A stretch of 11,650 nt of DNA, taken from contig JAAEPW010000299.1 in the NCBI GenBank assembly GCA_024232355.1, positions 1 through 11,650 of the forward strand, given 5' to 3'. Of this stretch, positions 6,984 to 11,650 are shown piece after piece (positions within the stretch are counted from its first letter, which is position 1; each line of letters starts with the position of its first letter). The notes below the pieces were generated by a model that did no database searches, was not told the origin of the DNA, and worked only from the letters and a program-made list of their open reading frames with translations. Origin of the DNA: Chloroflexota bacterium. GTDB taxonomy: Bacteria > Chloroflexota > Anaerolineae > B4-G1. Made by a program: the position numbers and the translations under genes.

Positions 6984-8066
6984 GTGCCCATAGTGTACTG
7001 TAGGTACGCTTCCATAAACTCGTCGAGCCGACCATCGAGTACTCCGTGCACGCTGCCGGTTTCATGGTTGGTGCGATGGTCCTTGACCATTTGATAGGGA
7101 TGCATCACGTAGGAGCGAATCTGGTTGCCCCAGCCAGCGTCTATGTGATCTCCCTTGAGTTTTGCGATTGCCTCGCGCCGTTTTTGCTCTTCCAATTCAA
7201 TCATCCGTGCTCGCAATACGCGCATCGCCAGCTCTCGGTTTTGTCCTTGTGAGCGCTCGTTTTGGCAAGAGACGACAATGTCGGTGGGAATGTGGGTGAT
7301 ACGCACTGCGGTTTCATTTTTTTGCATATGCTGACCGCCGGCCGACGAGGCACGAAAGGTGTCGATGCGCAGATCGTTGGGGTCAATCGTCACTTTGATC
7401 TCATCGCCAATGTCGGGCCAGACCTCGACCAGAGCAAAGGATGTGTGGCGGCGGTGAGCCGCATCGAAAGGAGAAAGTCGCACGAGCCGGTGAACGCCTC
7501 GATCGGCGTTCAAATAACCATAGGCGTATGTGCCAGAGATAGCGACGACGGCCCGTTTGAGCCCAGCCTCTTCACCAGAGAGTTGGTCCATTAATTCGGT
7601 CACGTACCCGCGCGACTCGGCCCAACGCAGGTACATGCGCAACAACATCTCGGTCCAGTCTTGGGCATCGGTGCCTCCAGCGCCGGCGTGGATGGCCAGG
7701 ATTGCGCTGCTCCGGTCGTAGCGACCTGAGAGGAGGAGATAGAACTCGAGCTTGCTTACTTTTTGCTCCAGTGATTCCGTTTCAGCAATCAGTTCGTCGT
7801 ACAAACTTTCGTCTTCTAATGTGACGAGTTCTAGTGCGTCTTCGACCCGCTGTTCCAACGTGTTCCATCGTTCTACTTCTTCGCGCAGATCGGAGAGATG
7901 ACGCATTGCCCCCTGTGCTGTTTCAGAGTTGTTCCAAAAGTCGGGGGCGCTGGCGCGTTTTTCCAGTTCAGTGATCTCTTGTTCTTTGGTATTTAGGTCA
8001 AAGACGCCTCCGGATATTTTCTAGTGTGGCGCTCAAAGCCGTTAGACGGCTATGGATTCCTTCCAT
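6965..8066 (-). CDS. prfB: Peptide chain release factor 2, with programmed +1 frameshift
   Basis: RF2 terminates translation at UGA and UAA. Translation starts at ATG 8066-8064 (AGGAG 6 nt upstream), reads 22 codons to CTT (8003-8001), meets in-frame TGA (8000-7998), and continues after a +1 shift at GAC (7999-7997). The joined product is 366 residues, the usual RF2 length. In the joined protein the stop-codon-recognition tripeptide SPF is at about 198-200 ([15 protein letters not shown]). The catalytic GGQ is at about 243-245 ([15 protein letters not shown]). The helical domain starts in the part after the shift (about residues 24-54, [15 protein letters not shown] and on). An internal ATG at 7906 gives a 313-residue frame that lacks this N-terminal part and is not the real start. 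The ftsY stop overlaps its Shine-Dalgarno. Autoregulation by RF2 level is established for this arrangement. Confidence 0.96.
7997..8012 (-). promoter_or_regulatory. prfB +1 frameshift (recoding) signal
   Basis: Read on the minus strand: CGGAGG (8012-8007), CGT, then CTT TGA C (8003-7997). This has the same order and 3-nt spacing as the classical RF2 site: an internal Shine-Dalgarno, a slippery CTT and a poor UGA-C stop. When RF2 is scarce the ribosome pauses at UGA and slips +1 to read GAC. When RF2 is abundant the 22-residue peptide is released. Confidence 0.95.
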
Positions 8067-8075
8067 ATTCATCTC

Positions 8076-8987
8076 CTATTCAAATAGCCCTTCTATAAAA
8101 GCGTCAGCGTCAAACGGAGTCAGATCCTCCATTTTTTCTCCCGTGCCAACAAAGCGGATGGGCAGCCCCAGTTCGCGAGCGATGGCAAAGACCATCCCTC
8201 CTCTGGCGGTGCTGTCTAATTTGGCCAGTATGACGCCCGTAATATCTACTGCTTCCTGAAAGTGTCGTGCCTGCGATAGTGCGTTTTGTCCGGTGGTAGC
8301 ATCTACTACCAGGAGTGTCTCGTGAGGTGCGCCTTTGACATTCTTTGCCGCCACCTTGCGCACTTTGCGCAACTCGGCCATCAGGTTATATTGGGTGTGC
8401 AGCCGCCCGGCAGTATCGGCAATCATCACGTTCATCTCACGTGCTCTTGCTGACTGCAATGCGTCAAAGATGATGGCCCCAGGATCGCCTCCTTCTGGCC
8501 CGGTGATAATGTTCACGTTCGCCCGCTTAGCCCAGATGGCGAGTTGATCCATCGCGGCAGCGCGAAATGTATCGGCGGCTGCCAGCATCACCTGTTTGCC
8601 CTCTTGTTGGTAGCGGTGGGCCAGTTTGGCGATGCTGGTTGTTTTGCCAGACCCGTTCACGCCGACGATGAGGATCACGTCCATCGGTTGGTTGCCCAAA
8701 TTGAGTGGCGATGGGTCTGACAGCAGTGCGCGTAGTTCTTCTTGCAGCGCGATCTGAAGCACGTTGGATTTCAATATGGCTTCCTCGCTGGCGCGCCGGC
8801 GCAATTGTTCGACCAGGTATAGAGTTGTTTCCACGCCTACATCGGCTTGGATGAGCAGTTCTTCCAGTTCGTCCCAGGTATCGTCGGTTACCTGGCTTGT
8901 GCCCAATAGCCCCGCAATGCGGCTAAAAACCGTATTGCGAGTGCGTGTTAGACTGTCTTTGATGGATTGAGCGAATCCAATAGCCAT
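8076..8987 (-). CDS. ftsY: Signal recognition particle receptor FtsY
   Basis: A 303-residue SRP GTPase that docks SRP-ribosome complexes at the membrane. The N-terminal four-helix N domain spans about residues 1-95 ([19 protein letters not shown]). The NG GTPase follows: P-loop GVNGSGKTT (109-117), DTFRAAA (139-145), DTAGR (191-195), AKLD (255-258, where TKLD is usual) and GTGE (281-284). The long acidic A domain of E. coli FtsY is absent, as in many other bacteria. An in-frame ATG at 9059 would add 24 residues. I prefer 8987 because it has CGGAG 4 nt upstream, gives a normal N-terminus ([13 protein letters not shown]), and the upstream start would lie before the predicted transcription start. 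It is the first gene of the minus-strand operon; its TAG stop overlaps the Shine-Dalgarno of prfB. Confidence 0.96.
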   Translation of the reverse strand: MAIGFAQSIKDSLTRTRNTVFSRIAGLLGTSQVTDDTWDELEELLIQADVGVETTLYLVEQLRRRASEEAILKSNVLQIALQEELRALLSDPSPLNLGNQPMDVILIVGVNGSGKTTSIAKLAHRYQQEGKQVMLAAADTFRAAAMDQLAIWAKRANVNIITGPEGGDPGAIIFDALQSARAREMNVMIADTAGRLHTQYNLMAELRKVRKVAAKNVKGAPHETLLVVDATTGQNALSQARHFQEAVDITGVILAKLDSTARGGMVFAIARELGLPIRFVGTGEKMEDLTPFDADAFIEGLFE

Positions 8988-9047
8988 AAAACTCCGTTTC
9001 AATGAATAATGAGATAATGAACAATTAGACAATGGCCAGCTTGTCAG

Positions 9048-9076
9048 ATTATACCCCAAAGCATACGGTTAAGCAA
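9048..9076 (-). promoter_or_regulatory. Predicted sigma-70-type promoter of the ftsY-prfB operon
   Basis: On the minus strand, TTGCTT (9076-9071) is followed by a 17-nt spacer and a perfect TATAAT (9053-9048). Transcription would start near 9041, leaving a leader of roughly 54 nt before the ftsY ATG at 8987. The leader is AT-rich with short ATAATGA-type repeats on the plus strand (about 9001-9022), whose meaning is unclear. Confidence 0.7.
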
Positions 9077-9085
9077 CGCCACTGA

Positions 9086-9114
9086 TTGCTAATTTGGGCA
9101 GTTTGGTGTACCAT
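9086..9114 (+). promoter_or_regulatory. Possible promoter of the GT2-mazG-rnc operon
   Basis: TTGCTA (9086-9091), a 17-nt spacer and TACCAT (9109-9114) with TG directly before it. The boxes match consensus at four of six positions each. Transcription would begin near 9121, with a leader of about 27 nt. The box pair is back to back with the ftsY promoter (the -35 boxes are 9 nt apart), so the two directions could be co-regulated or compete. Confidence 0.4.
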
Positions 9115-9147
9115 TGGGAGACTACTGATAAAGATGAAGGAGTGAAA

Positions 9148-9870
9148 ATGTCCAGTCTGTCTATAGTTCTTCCTGCTTATAACGAAGAGAAAAATGCCGA
9201 GAATGCTGTAAAAGAGGTCTCTGCCGTGGCCCAAGGCTTGGGTATGGATTACGAGATTCTTTTGGTCAATGATGGCAGTGCCGACCGTACGGGCGAAATT
9301 GGTCGCGAGTTGGAGCAACAGATTCCCAATTTCCGGTTGGTAGAGCACTATCCCAATCGAGGGTATGGGGGGGCGCTAAAGGCCGGGTTTGCGACTGCTA
9401 CCAAAGAGTTGATCGCGTTCACTCCAGCGGATAAGCAATTTGATTTTAGTGAGATTGCGCGGCTCTTGGAGCGTTTGGATGAGGCGGATATTGTGTCCGG
9501 TTTTCGGGCGGACCGGCAGGACCCTTTCATCCGCAAGTTTAACGCCTTTGGTTGGAACTCGGTGGTTCGATTACTGTTTGGCCGACTGTGCCGCGATATT
9601 GATTGTGGTTTCAAGCTGTTCCGGCGTGAAATTCTGGATCACGTAAATATCGAGTCTGATGGGGCGATGGTCGACACCGAGTTCTTGGCCGGTGCCAAGG
9701 CGCGTGGTTATCGCATCGTCGATGTACCCGTGACTCACTTGCCGCGTGTAGCGGGCGAGTCGACCGGCGCCAATATCAAGGTAATTATCAAAGCGTTCCG
9801 TGACCTGGCGATCTTTCGGCAACGATTGAGCCGCGAATTGCGGGGAGAAAGGCGACAAAAGGCTCAATGA
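9148..9870 (+). CDS. Family 2 glycosyltransferase (dolichol-phosphate-mannose synthase-like)
   Basis: A 240-residue soluble GT-A glycosyltransferase, probably transferring a sugar from a nucleotide sugar to a lipid phosphate carrier at the cytoplasmic membrane face. Motifs: PAYNEE (9-14), LVNDGSADRT (39-48), PNRGYGGALKAGF (69-81) and DIDCGFKLFRR (150-160). At the usual DxD position the sequence is TPADKQFD (92-99), with Pro93 where DPM synthases have the first Asp and D95 for the second, so metal binding may differ. There are no C-terminal membrane segments, so any membrane contact would be peripheral. A longer frame from ATG 9094 exists, but the ATG at 9148 has AAGGAG about 7 nt upstream and begins directly at the conserved SIVLPAYNEE. 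Its stop overlaps the start of the next gene (ATGA). The acceptor and donor cannot be told from sequence. Confidence 0.88.
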   Translation: MSSLSIVLPAYNEEKNAENAVKEVSAVAQGLGMDYEILLVNDGSADRTGEIGRELEQQIPNFRLVEHYPNRGYGGALKAGFATATKELIAFTPADKQFDFSEIARLLERLDEADIVSGFRADRQDPFIRKFNAFGWNSVVRLLFGRLCRDIDCGFKLFRREILDHVNIESDGAMVDTEFLAGAKARGYRIVDVPVTHLPRVAGESTGANIKVIIKAFRDLAIFRQRLSRELRGERRQKAQ

Positions 9871-10175
9871 CCGACTGGCAACGGCGGGTCTCTGACTTTG
9901 CTCGGCGCTATGACCTTTTGCACGATCCAAGCATTCACGCTCTCGACCTGGTCTCTGAGGTTGGTGAGGTGGCAAAGGAAGTGTTATTGTCCACCGATTA
10001 TGGACGACGAGCGCCGCAATCCCGGCCTCAACTTGCCTACGAACTGGGAGACGCACTCTACAGCCTACTGGCGTTGGCCGAAGCCTGCGATGTGGATGCT
10101 GGCCGCGCATTAGATGCGGTTCTAGAAAAGTACGACCGCCGGTTGACAGAACGAGGAAAACTAGATTCCCAATGA
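9867..10175 (+). CDS. MazG-like nucleotide pyrophosphohydrolase
   Basis: A 102-residue all-alpha protein of the MazG/dUTPase-like superfamily, which hydrolyses NTPs or dNTPs to monophosphates and pyrophosphate. The metal-binding pattern is visible: ExxE at E31/E34 (SEVGEVAKE) and ExxD at E59/D62 (YELGDALYSLLALAEA). A helical end, ALDAVLEKYDRRL, follows. It is a single-domain form, much shorter than the two-domain E. coli MazG. It overlaps the upstream glycosyltransferase and the downstream rnc by four bases each (ATGA), so all three are probably translationally coupled. AAGG lies about 5 nt before the ATG. The natural substrate is unknown; a house-cleaning role is inferred from the family. 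Confidence 0.83.
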   Translation: MTDWQRRVSDFARRYDLLHDPSIHALDLVSEVGEVAKEVLLSTDYGRRAPQSRPQLAYELGDALYSLLALAEACDVDAGRALDAVLEKYDRRLTERGKLDSQ

Positions 10176-10897
10176 GCGATAATCTACTCTCCGATTTGCG
10201 TCTTTTTCAGGAGCACATCGATTACCATTTTCACGATCAGGGTCTTCTTTTGCGCGCTCTAACTCATTCCTCCTATGTCAACGAGCACCTGGAGGATGAT
10301 ATTGGTGATAATCAACGCCTCGAGTTCCTGGGGGATGCGGTACTCGATTTTGTCGCTGGGGCGTGGGTTTATGGCCACTACCCTGAATTCGACGAGGGGC
10401 AGATGACGCGCTTGCGGGCATCTTTGGTACGTACCGAGACGCTGGCGCAGTTTGCCCGGCAAGTGGGGATCGGGACGGTGCTGCGGCTGGGGCGCGGGGA
10501 AGAGGAGGCTGGTGGACATGAGCGGAACGCGAATCTGTGTGACGCTTTCGAAGCCGTGATGGGCGCGCTCTATCTAGACGGGGGAATGACTGCCGCCAGA
10601 GTTTTGGTCGAGCCGCTCATCAGTCCAGTGGCCGAGGCGACGTTGGCCGATGAAGCGGATGTGGATGCCAAGAGTCGTTTCCAAGAATGGAGCCAGGCCG
10701 AGTTGGGGATTACGCCGCGTTATCGCATCGTGGACGAAAAGGGGCCAGATCATGCCAAGACTTTTGTGGCGGAGGCGCTTGTAGGTAAAGATATAGTGGG
10801 CCGGGGAGAGGGACGCAGCAAACAAGCGTCTGAGCAATCGGCGGCCCAGGCGGCGTGGGAATCCCTAGATCGGTGGACTGCCTTGTACACGACCTGA
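10172..10897 (+). CDS. rnc: Ribonuclease III
   Basis: A 241-residue double-strand-specific endoribonuclease that processes rRNA precursors and structured mRNAs. The catalytic domain carries the signature QRLEFLGDAVL (48-58), with E51 and D55, and NLCDAFEAVMGALYLDGG (121-138), with D124 and E127; all four metal-site residues are present. A double-stranded RNA-binding domain occupies about 165-232 (DAKSRFQEWSQAELG, then GRGEGRSKQASEQSAAQAAWESL). The length is normal. The start overlaps the mazG-like stop (ATGA). A GAGG about 14 nt upstream is too far to be a strong ribosome-binding site, so coupling is likely. Many bacteria keep rnc close to ftsY; here they are neighbours but on opposite strands. 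Confidence 0.96.
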   Translation: MSDNLLSDLRLFQEHIDYHFHDQGLLLRALTHSSYVNEHLEDDIGDNQRLEFLGDAVLDFVAGAWVYGHYPEFDEGQMTRLRASLVRTETLAQFARQVGIGTVLRLGRGEEEAGGHERNANLCDAFEAVMGALYLDGGMTAARVLVEPLISPVAEATLADEADVDAKSRFQEWSQAELGITPRYRIVDEKGPDHAKTFVAEALVGKDIVGRGEGRSKQASEQSAAQAAWESLDRWTALYTT

Positions 10898-10925
10898 TGG
10901 TTGGCGGCAGAAACTTGTTTGCTGA

Positions 10926-11491
10926 TTACAAGTCAACAGTTTGTAGTGTCAGCAGTTGTATACTGTCGGTGCGATTATTTCCACACCTCGGTTGACGTAG
11001 AGCCACATTCGGTCTACACGGTACCATCCGTTGTGGTATTTCTGGGCCAGATAAGGGCTGGCGATCCAACAAAAGTTAATCGCACCTGCCCCCCGTGAGA
11101 GTGCCCCGAGAGTTGCAAACTGATCGGATCTCCAGCCAGGGTTATCACCTCGTCGGCTAAAAGCACGACCGTCACGCCGGTGGGAACTTGATCCAGCGCC
11201 TTATCCGGGTTGGCGTGCATTTCCCATACGTCGACCGCTGCCGCCACCCACACCCCATCTGCCACCTCTTGCTTTGCGCAGCACGGTGATTCCGGCATCT
11301 CTCTGCGTCCCGGCGACGGTGTCGGCATTGGTCCAGTGATCGTGATTTCTCAGGCAGGTCAGTACGCCGCCAGAGGCCGTCAGTGGAGTGAGCGTGGTGT
11401 AGGCCACTCCTCCAACAGCAGAGAGCCCGACTGTCGCCGTATTGCCCATCATCAGTTTGAGGAAATATCGTTGGGTGAGCTTGGGCGACAT
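10926..11491 (-). pseudogene. Decayed YkuE-like metallophosphoesterase
   Basis: Remains of a calcineurin-like phosphoesterase, readable only across three frames. The N-terminus (from ATG 11491) reads MSPKLTQRYFLK plus a hydrophobic stretch, like a worn Tat-type signal. It then jumps in frame to the NHD region, CLRNHDHW, and AGITVLRKA. The first metal-binding blocks expected between them (about 85-100 residues) are missing. Near 11270-11280 the frame changes, giving VADGVWVAAAVDVWE, LLADEV (His expected in LAHEP) and the well-kept LQLSGHSHGGQVRL. Near 11042-11060 it changes again, giving LAQKYHNGWYRVDRMWLYVNRGVEIIAP. A third change near 10950 gives the terminal LLTLQTVDL and TAA at 10928-10926. 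An internal deletion, at least three frameshifts and lost catalytic residues make sequencing error unlikely. It converges on rnc with a 28-nt gap; no clear terminator was seen between them. Confidence 0.88.
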
Positions 11492-11540
11492 GCGTCAGTT
11501 ATATGTTCCTGGGCTACCGCAGTAAGTCAGCGATGAAAAG

Positions 11541-11593
11541 TCAACCCAATTGACACACTCGGGTAGAAGGAAAATCAACCCAAATCAACCCAA
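11541..11593. repeat. Three direct copies of TCAACCCAA
   Basis: TCAACCCAA occurs at 11541-11549, 11575-11583 and 11585-11593. The last two start 10 bp apart, about one helical turn, as binding sites of a dimeric or cooperative regulator often do. TTGACA (11550-11555) follows the first copy, but no good -10 box is found at the right distance. The surrounding stretch, 11492-11650, holds no gene that I can support. The copies may belong to the promoter of a gene starting beyond the window, or they may be unrelated low-complexity sequence. Confidence 0.5.
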
Positions 11594-11650
11594 GAAAACC
11601 GATACCTCCGAGCAAGGTAGGGGTAGTGAAATATGTGGAGGAAGTCCCTC

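Noticed and set aside
6299..7003. A 234-codon open frame on the plus strand, rich in Ala, Val and Phe.
   Set aside because: It is antisense to the Ala/Lys-rich tail of the 451-residue protein; GC-skewed repetitive codons keep the opposite strand open. It has no motif and no ribosome-binding site.
8988..9059. N-terminal extension of ftsY from ATG 9059.
   Set aside because: It would begin upstream of the predicted transcription start, overlap the TATAAT box and add an atypical Ser-rich stretch; the ATG at 8987 has a proper ribosome-binding site.
10913..10933. ACTTGT/ACAAGT hairpin just after rnc, considered as a terminator.
   Set aside because: The stem is only six base pairs and AT-rich, it has no U-run, and it overlaps the end of the phosphoesterase pseudogene.
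11626..11650. Possible start of a plus-strand gene at the right edge (GTG 11626 or ATG 11633, with AAGG or AGGGG upstream).
   Set aside because: Only 6-8 codons are visible, so coding cannot be judged.

Overview
The window looks like chromosomal, mid-GC, gene-dense bacterial DNA. The gene set suggests Chloroflexota (Anaerolineae-like): a strictly polyphosphate-type ROK glucokinase, a multi-TM HAMP/class III cyclase, a YkuE-like phosphoesterase and housekeeping genes in one dense cluster. That assignment is inference from gene content, not a database result. No phage, transposase, CRISPR array or RNA gene was recognised.

Layout. Positions 1-9059 are read from the minus strand as one long block, in transcription order: ftsY (8987-8076), prfB (8066-6965), an unrecognised 451-residue protein with a basic/Ala-rich tail, coiled coil and zinc ribbon (6921-5566), tilS (5537-4023), ppgK (4004-3258), an unrecognised 224-residue protein (3249-2575), a zinc-ribbon Nudix hydrolase (2425-1892) and a membrane-bound class III nucleotide cyclase (1764-157). 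From ftsY to the 224-residue gene the gaps are 8-43 nt, and two stop codons lie inside the next gene's Shine-Dalgarno (TAGGAG), so this part is probably one operon driven by a good minus-strand promoter (TTGCTT-17-TATAAT, 9076-9048). The last two genes sit behind larger gaps (149 and 127 nt) and may have their own signals. On the plus strand, divergent from ftsY, a compact three-gene operon carries a GT2 glycosyltransferase (9148-9870), a MazG-like pyrophosphohydrolase (9867-10175) and rnc (10172-10897), each overlapping the next by four bases. Convergent to rnc lies a decayed metallophosphoesterase pseudogene (11491-10926). The last 160 bases have no supported gene but hold three copies of TCAACCCAA.

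Biology. Most genes are translation, RNA or secretion housekeeping: FtsY (SRP receptor), RF2, TilS (tRNA-Ile lysidine) and RNase III. House-cleaning or metabolic enzymes (Nudix, MazG-like, polyphosphate glucokinase) and a signalling cyclase accompany them. prfB needs a programmed +1 frameshift at CTT TGA C; reading only the uninterrupted frame loses the first 53 residues.

Most worth a second look: the prfB recoding site; the 451-residue protein of unusual architecture; a perfect 11-bp palindromic arm pair inside a linker of tilS; two interleaved inverted repeats upstream of the Nudix gene; the phosphoesterase pseudogene, reconstructable across three frames; and the TCAACCCAA repeats at the right edge. 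I did not find convincing evidence of a new defence or mobile system.
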